Below the pieces are notes generated by a model. The model did not search any database, was not told where the DNA came from, and was given only the letters and a program-made list of their open reading frames with translations. Of a stretch of DNA of 34,383 nt, positions 16,094-22,546 are shown in pieces. Both the position numbers and the translations under genes were made by a program. Source of the stretch: Clostridia bacterium (GTDB lineage: Bacteria; Bacillota; Clostridia; Oscillospirales; CAG-272). The DNA is taken from contig JAGBAS010000144.1 in the NCBI GenBank assembly GCA_017938885.1, forward strand, positions 1 to 34,383, given 5' to 3'. How positions within the stretch are numbered: position 1 is the first letter of the stretch; each line of letters starts with the position of its first letter.

Positions 16094-17668
16094 TTACGAG
16101 CCGACCGTTCCGAGGATCTCGCCTTCCACGGTACCGTTGATCTTTCCCGACACGCTTCCGTTGAGATCCCCGCGGACGACACCGTTGAGATCCCCCAGCA
16201 CGTCGCCGTTGAGATCCCCGTCGATCACGCCGTTGATGCTTCCCGACACGCTTCCGTTAAGGTTCCCGTGAACCGTACCGTCCAGGTTTCCGTCCAGATT
16301 GCCGTTGAGATCCCCGCCGATGACCGCTCCGGAGCCGACGTCTCCCAGCACGTTTCCGTTGACGTCGCCGTCCACACGGCCGAGGATGTGGCCGTCCACC
16401 GTGCCATTCATGTCTCCCTTGACGTAACCGCAGAGATCACCCAGCAGGGTGGCGTTGAAGTCTCCGTCCAGAGAGCCCGCCAGATGGCCGTCCAGCATCC
16501 CGCCGAAGTCTCCGCTGACGTGGCCGCAGAGATTGCCGCCTACAAAGCCTTGGTAGTCCCCCGCTACGTGTCCCGCCAGGTCGCCGTCGATGTTGCCGTT
16601 CATGTCACCGAGGATCTCTCCGTACAGATCCCCCATGATCTCGCCGTGGAGATCGCCGCCGATCTGACCGCGCAGATCGCAGTCCAGATTGCCGTTCCAG
16701 TCCCCCCGCACAAGACCGTCCATATCTCCGAGCAGGGTCGCCGAGACGTCACCCTCTACCTCTCCGTAGAGTCCTCCCTGCCAGTTGTTGCCGCCGAACC
16801 TCCCCCGGGCGCGGGAGCCGATGATGATATCCCCCGTGACACGGCCTCTGAGATCGCCAACAAAGGTGGGAACCACGATATCCCCCTCCACCGTGTCCAC
16901 CACGGTGCCGTAAATGTCGCGCAGGATGCTCCCCGCGTTCAATGTGCGGATGGTCTTGGTGAAATTATGATCCGCCTGATGATCCTCGTTGCGGCGTATC
17001 CGATCCCCGTCGCGGCGGGTACGGTCCTGCTCGCGGCGCTTGCGGTCGCCCTCCCTGCGCTTGCGGTCGGAGGCTCTGCGCTCATACCACGCCTCCCGCT
17101 CGGCGGCGGTGGCCAGCCCGAAGCCATGGGGTGTGGGATCGCCCCGCCTCGTGTGGCTGTTCGGAGGAGCCGAGGGACGGGCAGACTGTCCCTGCCCCTG
17201 CCATGCCTTCTGCCATTCCCGCGTCGCCTGCTCCGCTCCCGCGCGGGCAGTATTGCGGATATGAGAAAAATCCACGCATTGAATGCCCAAGCTTTCCAGC
17301 ACCGTCTGCACCTTTTGCAGCTCTGCATCCAGGGAGTCGAAATCGAAGAGGATCTGTCCTCCGCCCCCGCCGGACTCGGCGTACTCCTCTGCATCAGAAG
17401 CATAGCATTCGGCATCCGAGGCATAGCTCTCCGCGTCGGACATGAAACTCTCACACTCCCCCCGCAGGCTTTCGCATTCGTCGCGGATGGTCTCGCACCG
17501 AGCCTGTACAGCCTCACAGGCAGCCAGCACCGCTTGACAAGCCTCCAGGGAGGGGGATGCTTCGGGCTCCTGCTCGGCGGGCTCCAGGGCCTCCAGCAAA
17601 GCCTCGGCCTCGGCCGCAGTAATCTCCCCCGATTCCAGCATTTTCAGTATGTTCAGTCTGTGATCCAT
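16094..17668 (-). CDS. Large tetrapeptide-repeat (G-x-hydrophobic-x) solenoid protein with coiled coils
   Basis: 524 residues, ATG at 17668 with AAAGGAAGAG upstream. Residues 1-30 form the YvlB/LiaX-type helical module (LNILKMLESGEITAAEAEAL). Residues 51-99 are seven exact heptads starting C/A-E (at 51, 58, 65, 72, 79, 86, 93), a coiled coil rich in Cys and Asp/Ser. Residues 198-232 are five Arg/Asp heptads (R-x-x-D-R-x-R). From 306 to the end run tetrads G-x-[ILVMFYW]-x, grouped in 13 units of 16 residues, 12 of which begin with Gly-Asp; the ninth has a two-residue insertion (SGAVIG). No signal peptide or membrane segment, so the location is probably cytoplasmic or at the membrane via partners. 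Paralogue of the gene just upstream. Function unknown; I infer a structural scaffold. Confidence 0.8.
   Translation of the reverse strand: MDHRLNILKMLESGEITAAEAEALLEALEPAEQEPEASPSLEACQAVLAACEAVQARCETIRDECESLRGECESFMSDAESYASDAECYASDAEEYAESGGGGGQILFDFDSLDAELQKVQTVLESLGIQCVDFSHIRNTARAGAEQATREWQKAWQGQGQSARPSAPPNSHTRRGDPTPHGFGLATAAEREAWYERRASDRKRREGDRKRREQDRTRRDGDRIRRNEDHQADHNFTKTIRTLNAGSILRDIYGTVVDTVEGDIVVPTFVGDLRGRVTGDIIIGSRARGRFGGNNWQGGLYGEVEGDVSATLLGDMDGLVRGDWNGNLDCDLRGQIGGDLHGEIMGDLYGEILGDMNGNIDGDLAGHVAGDYQGFVGGNLCGHVSGDFGGMLDGHLAGSLDGDFNATLLGDLCGYVKGDMNGTVDGHILGRVDGDVNGNVLGDVGSGAVIGGDLNGNLDGNLDGTVHGNLNGSVSGSINGVIDGDLNGDVLGDLNGVVRGDLNGSVSGKINGTVEGEILGTVGS
16100..16753 (-). repeat. 48-bp in-frame repeat region of the large solenoid gene
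   Basis: The DNA encoding residues 306-523 has a 12-bp basic period and a 48-bp superperiod, matching the tetrads and 16-residue units of the protein. The copies differ at many third positions and at the variable residues, so they are old and under protein-level selection rather than a fresh tandem expansion. Confidence 0.85.
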
Positions 17669-17685
17669 ATTCTCTTCCTTTCTTT

Positions 17686-18483
17686 TTAATGCTGATTCAC
17701 GGTGCCGTAGATCGCCCCGCAGACCTTGCCGCGCAGCTTGCCCGCCACGTCGCCGTTGAGATCGCCCAGGATCTTACCGTTGAGGTCGCCGCCCACAGAG
17801 CCGTTGAGATCCCCGCCGATCACGCCGTTGACGCTGCGGGCAACGTCACCGTTGACGTCTCCCGAGACTATACCGTCCAAACTACCGCCCAGGCTTCCGT
17901 TAAGGTCGCCGCCGATCTTGCCGGGGAGGGAACCGCCCACGTCACCGTTCACATCCCCGTCTACGGTGCCGGGGAGACTTCCGCCCACCGAGCCGTTGAG
18001 GTCGCCGCCGACCCGGCCGCTGAGATTTCCGGCTACGTCGCCGTTCAGGTCTCCATCCACTGTGCCCGCGACGGTGCCGCTCACAGAGCCGTTGAGGTCT
18101 CCGTCGATCCGACCGCGCATATCTCCGGCCACGTCGCCGTTGACGTCACCCAGGATATGCCCCAGAATGTGGCCGGTCACGGTACCGTTGAGATCCCCTT
18201 CGATCACGGCAAAGGGGCCGATGTTGCCCATAACGTCCCCGTCCACGTCACCGTACACGTGGCCGAGGATATCGCCGTATACGGTGTCCTCGATGTCGCC
18301 CATATCACCCATATCACCCATGTCGCCCATATCTTCAAGGTCTTCCAAATCTTCAAGTTCTTCCAAATCTTCAAGATCCTCCGACTTTCCGCTGTCCTCC
18401 AAGGCCTCCAGCAGTGCCGCAGCCTCCTCGGGGGTGATAGCCCCCGATTCCAGCATTTTCAGTATTTCCAGTTTGGTTTCCAT
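17686..18483 (-). CDS. Small tetrapeptide-repeat (G-x-hydrophobic-x) solenoid protein
   Basis: 265 residues. I prefer the ATG at 18483, 9 bases after AGGAG; a GTG at 18489 is too close to that site. Residues 1-29 are the shared helical module (KLEILKMLESGAITPEEAAA). Residues 34-66 are an acidic triplet stretch (E-D-L, then G-D-M). Residues 70-263 are about 47 tetrads; after an initial part with one insertion (GNIG-PFAVIE) there are ten regular 16-residue units, all starting G-D-[LV]-N, and a final two-tetrad cap. The insertion and cap match those of the larger paralogue, so the pair arose by duplication with gain or loss of coils. The upstream stop (TAA) overlaps its ribosome binding site. 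Function unknown. Confidence 0.8.
   Translation of the reverse strand: METKLEILKMLESGAITPEEAAALLEALEDSGKSEDLEDLEELEDLEDLEDMGDMGDMGDMGDIEDTVYGDILGHVYGDVDGDVMGNIGPFAVIEGDLNGTVTGHILGHILGDVNGDVAGDMRGRIDGDLNGSVSGTVAGTVDGDLNGDVAGNLSGRVGGDLNGSVGGSLPGTVDGDVNGDVGGSLPGKIGGDLNGSLGGSLDGIVSGDVNGDVARSVNGVIGGDLNGSVGGDLNGKILGDLNGDVAGKLRGKVCGAIYGTVNQH
17695..18276 (-). repeat. 48-bp in-frame repeat region of the small solenoid gene
   Basis: Encodes residues 70-263. Ten 48-bp units, each four G-x-[hydrophobic]-x codon quartets, with GGC/GGA-GAC-CTC/GTC-AAC typical of the first quartet. Neighbouring units often alternate GDLN-GS and GDVN-GD, hinting at a 96-bp unit in part of the array. Confidence 0.85.
18286..18384 (-). 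repeat. Acidic triplet microsatellite
   Basis: Short 9-bp units (plus-strand CATATCACC/CATGTCGCC, then TCTTCAAGT/TCTTCCAAA types) encode the E-D-L and G-D-M stretch of the small solenoid protein. Changes in copy number would keep frame and alter only linker length. Confidence 0.75.
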
Positions 18484-18496
18484 GCTCACAGTCTCC

Positions 18497-19267
18497 TTAT
18501 TTCACTACGATCTCCCCGAAGGAGCAGGTAGCGTTGATATACACCACGGGGGCGTTCTCGTCCTTGGGCTGGCGGTGATGGTTGGTGATCTCCGAGAAGG
18601 CACCGCCTCTCGTAACGTCGGCGCGGACGCCGTCGGGCAGTATGATGGATAGCTCACCGAAGGAGCAGTTCGCATCGATGACGGCGCAATCGTTGATACG
18701 GGCATCCGTAAGGTCGAATTTCATTTCCCCGAAGGACACCAACAGGGTGGCTGAGGTAAACTCGTCTCCGTCCGGGCGGATGGTGCGCTCGCCGAACTTG
18801 ACGGCGTAGGTGCTGTCATTGCCCCCGACCTCATAGGCTTCGGTGAACACGATGCCGCTATCCGATATGGCCTCCTGTACCTTGCGGTGTATCCGCCGCC
18901 GCCGCGCCCGCTTGAACAGGGGGGACAGAACGATGCGGATACCGATGAGAATGACCAACACCGCCAATCCGATGGCGATCAGGGTATCCACCGGATAGAT
19001 ATCCAGATTGGAGATCCATCCCAGAATTCCCGCCAAAAGGCAGATAGGCCAGAACCAGGAAAAGGGGGATCGGATCAGAAAATATACCGACGGAATCACA
19101 AGGAACAGATACCCCCACCCGGGGAAGAACAGGGTAAAGCCCGTCCAGGGCAGAAAATCCAGGAAATTTCCCAGATACCCGACGCCCACCGCGATGACGC
19201 AGAGACCGAGGAAGAGATTGGCAAGATACTTGCGGACGGATGCACCGCGAGAAGGATGATACTTCAT
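18497..19267 (-). CDS. LiaF-like four-TM envelope stress protein
   Basis: 256 residues, ATG at 19267 with AAGGAGA. Four membrane segments (about 14-34, 48-65, 69-87, 93-115) are followed by a basic stretch (RRRRIHRK) and a cytoplasmic beta-rich C-terminus with three SFGE motifs (VSFGEMKFDLTDA, CSFGELSIILPDGV, CSFGEIVVK), the pattern of the LiaF/YvqF C-terminal domain. In Bacillus LiaF restrains the LiaRS two-component system that answers cell-wall antibiotics. No LiaR or LiaS is encoded here; the upstream DUF2089 protein is the only DNA-binding candidate. Coupled to the small solenoid gene. Confidence 0.85.
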   Translation of the reverse strand: MKYHPSRGASVRKYLANLFLGLCVIAVGVGYLGNFLDFLPWTGFTLFFPGWGYLFLVIPSVYFLIRSPFSWFWPICLLAGILGWISNLDIYPVDTLIAIGLAVLVILIGIRIVLSPLFKRARRRRIHRKVQEAISDSGIVFTEAYEVGGNDSTYAVKFGERTIRPDGDEFTSATLLVSFGEMKFDLTDARINDCAVIDANCSFGELSIILPDGVRADVTRGGAFSEITNHHRQPKDENAPVVYINATCSFGEIVVK

Positions 19268-19318
19268 GATACGTCTCCTTTTTGATTTTCGATCATATAG
19301 TGTGGGGCTGCCATTCCC

Positions 19319-19747
19319 TTACGACAGCTCCTTTAGTTTCTTCGCCGCCTCGTCCGCCGTGATGCGATGCTCCGAGAGCATTTTCAAAATATCCTTTCGG
19401 GCTTTCGCGGTGTCGGGATCGGCGCGGCGTCCCTTGCGGGGAGATTCTCCCCGAGCCTCGGGGGCTTCGGGAGCGGCGGAGGAAGAGTCCAGCCCCAGCG
19501 ATGCGATCAGATTGTCCAAGGCGGCGCGGACGGTGGGATAAGAGACCCCCAGCTCCCGCTCCACGTCCTTGATGCTTCCCCGATTCTTGATGAAGGTCAA
19601 AAGGAACAGCTCCTCCTCGGGCGACAGGGAGCAGAAACGGCAGCCCGTGAAGCTCCCCTCCATAGTCGTCCCGCAACCCTCGCAGGACAGGCGGGAGACG
19701 GTCAGCTTCTCCCCGCAGATACAGCATTTATGCGGCGCGCGGTACAT
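19319..19747 (-). CDS. DUF2089 zinc-ribbon/HTH protein, probable regulator of the solenoid operon
   Basis: 142 residues, ATG with GGAGG. The N-terminus has cysteines at 8, 9, 11, 22, 25, 36 and 39 in CxxC-type pairs (zinc ribbon). Residues about 43-84 form an HTH (SIKDVERELGVSYPTVRAAL). A variable linker leads to RKDILKMLSEHRITADEAAK, the same helical module found at the N-terminus of both solenoid proteins. DUF2089 proteins are common in Firmicutes with no settled function. As first gene of the operon it probably controls it, and the shared module suggests direct contact with the solenoid proteins. Both are inference. Confidence 0.85.
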   Translation of the reverse strand: MYRAPHKCCICGEKLTVSRLSCEGCGTTMEGSFTGCRFCSLSPEEELFLLTFIKNRGSIKDVERELGVSYPTVRAALDNLIASLGLDSSSAAPEAPEARGESPRKGRRADPDTAKARKDILKMLSEHRITADEAAKKLKELS

Positions 19748-19791
19748 AGGTATACCTCCGTTTTGGAATTTTGTGGTTGGATGTTGGTTGC

Positions 19792-19820
19792 ATTATAACA
19801 CAGGAAATTGATTTTGTCAA
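19792..19820 (-). promoter_or_regulatory. Promoter of the DUF2089-LiaF-solenoid operon
   Basis: Minus-strand TTGACA (19815-19820), 17 bases, TATAAT (19792-19797), a full consensus promoter. Directly upstream (19829-19866) are four AATTAA-type tracts, see the next entry. Confidence 0.92.
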
Positions 19821-19828
19821 TAGGTTTG

Positions 19829-19866
19829 ATTAATTTTTTTAATTTCGCAATTAATTTTATTAATTT
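19829..19866 (-). promoter_or_regulatory. Phased A/T-tract array upstream of the operon promoter
   Basis: Four copies of AAATTAA(T) lie with their AATT centres at 19832, 19841, 19853 and 19862, that is 9, 12 and 9 bases apart, about one helical turn on average. In a GC-rich genome this stands out. It may be an UP element, a curved segment, or repeated binding sites for the operon's regulator. Confidence 0.6.
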
Positions 19867-20053
19867 TGCATCACGTTTCATGTTTCATGGACTTACCAAG
19901 CCGCCCCGTTCCCCGTCAAGCCGCCGTATGCCGCCGGCCCGATCGCAGACGAACCATTCTCCGGATATTCCGGGCCGCCCCCGTTTCCGTCAAAACCATC
20001 AAATTTTCGCCCGGGAAATCATAAAAAATCCCCAAAAAACTTTCCGAAAGCCC

Positions 20054-20116
20054 TTGACAAATCCCCCGATGTATGGTATAATCTTGGAGTCGCGTGTAAA
20101 GCAAATCGCTTTACAC
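20054..20116 (+). promoter_or_regulatory. ylxM-ffh operon promoter with 5'-terminal hairpin
   Basis: TTGACA (20054-20059), 17 bases, TATAAT (20077-20082). Just after the predicted start, GTGTAAAGC (20094-20102) and GCTTTACAC (20108-20116) form a perfect 9-bp hairpin with a 5-base loop. No T run follows, so it is more likely to protect the 5' end of the message or act as a control site than to terminate. Confidence 0.85.
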
Positions 20117-20141
20117 CCAAGTACCGAGCAGGAGCGTTCCT

Positions 20142-20486
20142 ATGTTTGAGAAAAATCTGGAGATCGGCTACCTGCTGGATTTCTACGGCGACATCCTTCC
20201 CGAAAGACGGCGGGACATCATGGACTTGTATTATAATGATGATCTCTCCCTCTCCGAGATCGCCGAGCAGCTGGGCATTACCCGCCAGGCCGTGCGGGAC
20301 AGCATCAAGAAGACCGAGCAGGAGCTGTTCTTCTACGAGGAAAAGCTGGGACTCCGCCGCCGCCTCACCGAGGCCGAGGCCCGCGCCGAAGCCGCTCTTT
20401 CCCTCTGCCGCGCCGCAGGAGATACGGTTTCCCCCGCCCTCACGGAGGAGCTGGAGGCCATCCGCCGCGCCGTTGCACCGGAATAG
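20142..20486 (+). CDS. ylxM: YlxM/p13-like HTH protein linked to SRP
   Basis: 114 residues, ATG preceded by AGGAG. Residues about 5-70 are an HTH of sigma-region-4 type (LLDFYGDILPERRRDIMDLY, then SLSEIAEQLGITRQAVRDSI), typical of YlxM. The gene is nearly always beside ffh or ftsY in Firmicutes, and YlxM is thought to modulate the signal recognition particle. The ffh start is 58 bases downstream. Normal length. Confidence 0.93.
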   Translation: MFEKNLEIGYLLDFYGDILPERRRDIMDLYYNDDLSLSEIAEQLGITRQAVRDSIKKTEQELFFYEEKLGLRRRLTEAEARAEAALSLCRAAGDTVSPALTEELEAIRRAVAPE

Positions 20487-20544
20487 ACCCTTTCCCTACA
20501 TCCGTATATACACCCCCACTTCTCCGCCGAAAGGAGGAAAACCA

Positions 20545-21894
20545 ATGTTTCAGAGTCTCAGCGAAAAGCTGGATCAAGCCTTTAAGAAATTCCGCAACAA
20601 GGGCACCCTGACCGAGGCCGACGTCAAGGCCGGTATGCGGGAGATCAAGCTCGCCCTTTTGGAGGCCGACGTCAACTTCAAGGTGGTCAAGGACTTCGTC
20701 AAGATCGTGTCCGAGCGCGCCGTGGGTGCCGAGGTCATGGAATCCCTGCTCCCCGGTCAGCAGGTGGTCAAGATCGTCAACGAGGAGCTCACCCGTCTCA
20801 TGGGCGGCTCCCAGGCCAAGTTGGAGATTTCTTCCAAGCCTCCCACAGTTATCATGATGGTAGGTTTGCAAGGCGCGGGTAAGACCACCCACGCCGGCAA
20901 GCTGGCCGGTATGTACAAGAAGCAGGGCAAGCGCCCTCTGCTGGTGGCCTGCGACGTCTACCGTCCCGCCGCCATCAAGCAGTTGGAGGTGCTGGGTGCT
21001 CAGCTGGATATCCCCGTGTTCCAGATGGGTGACAAGGAAAACCCCGTCAAGATCGCCAAGGAGGGCATCAAGCTCGCCGAGCAAAAGGGCTATGACATGG
21101 TGTTCATCGACACCGCGGGCCGCTTGCAGATCGACGAAGAGCTCATGGCCGAGCTGGTCAACATCAAGGAGCAGGTCCATCCCACCGAGATCCTGCTCAC
21201 AGTGGATGCCATGATCGGTCAGGAATCGGTCAACGTGGCCGAGACCTTTAACAATATGCTGGACATCACCGGCGTCATCCTCACTAAGCTGGACGGCGAT
21301 ACGAGAGGCGGCGCGGCCCTGTCCATCCGCTACGTCACGGGCAAGCCCATCAAGTTCATCGGTGTGGGCGAGAAGCTGGACGCCATCGAGCCCTTCCACC
21401 CCGACCGTATGGCCAGCCGTATCCTGGGCATGGGCGACGTCCTGACCCTCATTGACAAAGCTCAGCAGCAGTTCGACGAGAAGAAGGCCGCCGAGCTGGA
21501 GCAGAAGATCCGCCAGTCCACCTTCACCCTGGACGATTACCTCGCCCAGTTCGACCAGATCAAGAACATGGGCAACCTGGACCAGCTGGCGGGTATGATC
21601 CCCGGCATGAAGCCCGGTGCCCTCAAGGACGCCCAGGTGGACGAGAAGGCCCTGGCACGCCAGCAGGCCATCATTCTGTCCATGACCAAAGCCGAGCGCG
21701 AGCGTCCCGAGCAGTTGCTCAACGCCTCCCGCAAGAAGCGAATCGCGGCGGGAAGCGGCACCACGGTTGAGGAGGTCAACCGCCTGCTCAAGCAGTTTGA
21801 GCAGATCAAGAAGCTCATGAAGCAGTTCTCCGACATGGGCCGTTCCGGCGGCAAGCGGGGGCGCGGCATGGGAAAAATGAAGCTTCCGTTCTGA
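20545..21894 (+). CDS. ffh: Signal recognition particle protein Ffh
   Basis: 449 residues from the ATG at 20545, which follows AAAGGAGGAAA; the frame is open upstream but that part is the ylxM gene in another frame. Residues 1-90 are the helical N domain, the G1 loop GLQGAGKTT lies at 107-115, then DTAGRLQ, TKLDGDTRGGAALS, and from about 310 the M domain with NMGNLDQLAGMIPGMK and a Gly/Lys/Arg/Met-rich tail. The GTPase binds 4.5S RNA and signal sequences and delivers ribosomes to FtsY at the membrane. Normal length. Confidence 0.98.
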   Translation: MFQSLSEKLDQAFKKFRNKGTLTEADVKAGMREIKLALLEADVNFKVVKDFVKIVSERAVGAEVMESLLPGQQVVKIVNEELTRLMGGSQAKLEISSKPPTVIMMVGLQGAGKTTHAGKLAGMYKKQGKRPLLVACDVYRPAAIKQLEVLGAQLDIPVFQMGDKENPVKIAKEGIKLAEQKGYDMVFIDTAGRLQIDEELMAELVNIKEQVHPTEILLTVDAMIGQESVNVAETFNNMLDITGVILTKLDGDTRGGAALSIRYVTGKPIKFIGVGEKLDAIEPFHPDRMASRILGMGDVLTLIDKAQQQFDEKKAAELEQKIRQSTFTLDDYLAQFDQIKNMGNLDQLAGMIPGMKPGALKDAQVDEKALARQQAIILSMTKAERERPEQLLNASRKKRIAAGSGTTVEEVNRLLKQFEQIKKLMKQFSDMGRSGGKRGRGMGKMKLPF

Positions 21895-21960
21895 GGAACG
21901 AAGTCATATAACGTAAGTCAAAATTAAAAACAAAAACATTTATTTTGGAGGAAACAAACC

Positions 21961-22203
21961 ATGGTCAAGATCAGACTCACCAGAACCGGTGCCAAGAAGG
22001 CTCCCACCTACCGTATCGTCGTTGCCGACAGCCGCTACCCCCGCGACGGCCGCTTCATCGACCAGATCGGCTACTACAACCCCCAGACCAACCCCGCCGA
22101 GGTCAAGATCGACGCTGACAAGGCTAAGGATTGGATGTTCAAGGGTGCTCAGCCCACCGAGACCGTCAAGTCCCTGTTCAAGAAGAACGGCATCATTGAC
22201 TGA
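21961..22203 (+). CDS. rpsP: 30S ribosomal protein S16
   Basis: 80 residues with the S16 start [20 protein letters not shown] and the conserved [16 protein letters not shown] follows TTTTGGAGGAAA. It binds 16S rRNA during assembly of the small subunit. Placed 66 bases after ffh, as in many Firmicutes. Confidence 0.98.
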   Translation: MVKIRLTRTGAKKAPTYRIVVADSRYPRDGRFIDQIGYYNPQTNPAEVKIDADKAKDWMFKGAQPTETVKSLFKKNGIID

Positions 22204-22223
22204 TTCCCTAACGGAGTATAGTC

Positions 22224-22463
22224 ATGGCAGAGCTTCAAACGACCTTACACGACATCGCTGCCGCCATCGTGGATACCCCCGATGAGGTCAAGGTCATCCG
22301 CGAGGAAGATGATGACACCATCACCCTGACCCTCACGGTGGCCCCCGACGACATGGGCATGGTGATCGGCCGTCACGGTCGCATTGCCAAGGCCATCCGC
22401 ACGGTCATCAAGGCAGCCTCCGCCGACTGCGGCAAGCGGGTCAACGTGGAGATCCGAGACTGA
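22224..22463 (+). CDS. khpA: KhpA (YlqC) KH-domain RNA-binding protein
   Basis: 79 residues, one KH domain with the RNA-contact loop GRHG at 49-52 (MVIGRHGRIAKAIRTVIKAA). KhpA pairs with KhpB in Firmicutes and binds many transcripts, with effects on cell division and length. It follows rpsP by 20 bases, the usual order. A terminator follows at once. Confidence 0.95.
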   Translation: MAELQTTLHDIAAAIVDTPDEVKVIREEDDDTITLTLTVAPDDMGMVIGRHGRIAKAIRTVIKAASADCGKRVNVEIRD

Positions 22464-22480
22464 TCCCCCGCCCCGTAACA

Positions 22481-22528
22481 AGAACAGACCCACCACACCG
22501 AAGCAGGTGCGTGGGTCTGTTCTTTTTT
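22481..22528 (+). terminator. Terminator of the ylxM-ffh-rpsP-khpA operon
   Basis: AACAGACCCAC (22483-22493) and GTGGGTCTGTT (22511-22521) pair perfectly over 11 bp with a partly paired inner part, followed by CTTTTTTA. It also faces the end of the minus-strand nicotinate phosphoribosyltransferase gene. Confidence 0.92.
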
Positions 22529-22546
22529 ATGGCCATGGGTCAGCGA

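Noticed and set aside
16100..18276. Possible CRISPR array, suggested by regularly spaced similar DNA
   Set aside because: The period is 12/48 bp, in frame, with changes at third positions and no unique spacers; no cas genes are near. It is protein-coding.
16058..18531. Long open frames on the plus strand across the solenoid genes
   Set aside because: They mirror the repeated Gly-Asp/Val codons of the minus-strand genes; they lack ribosome binding sites, and the minus-strand products have recognisable modules and coupled starts.
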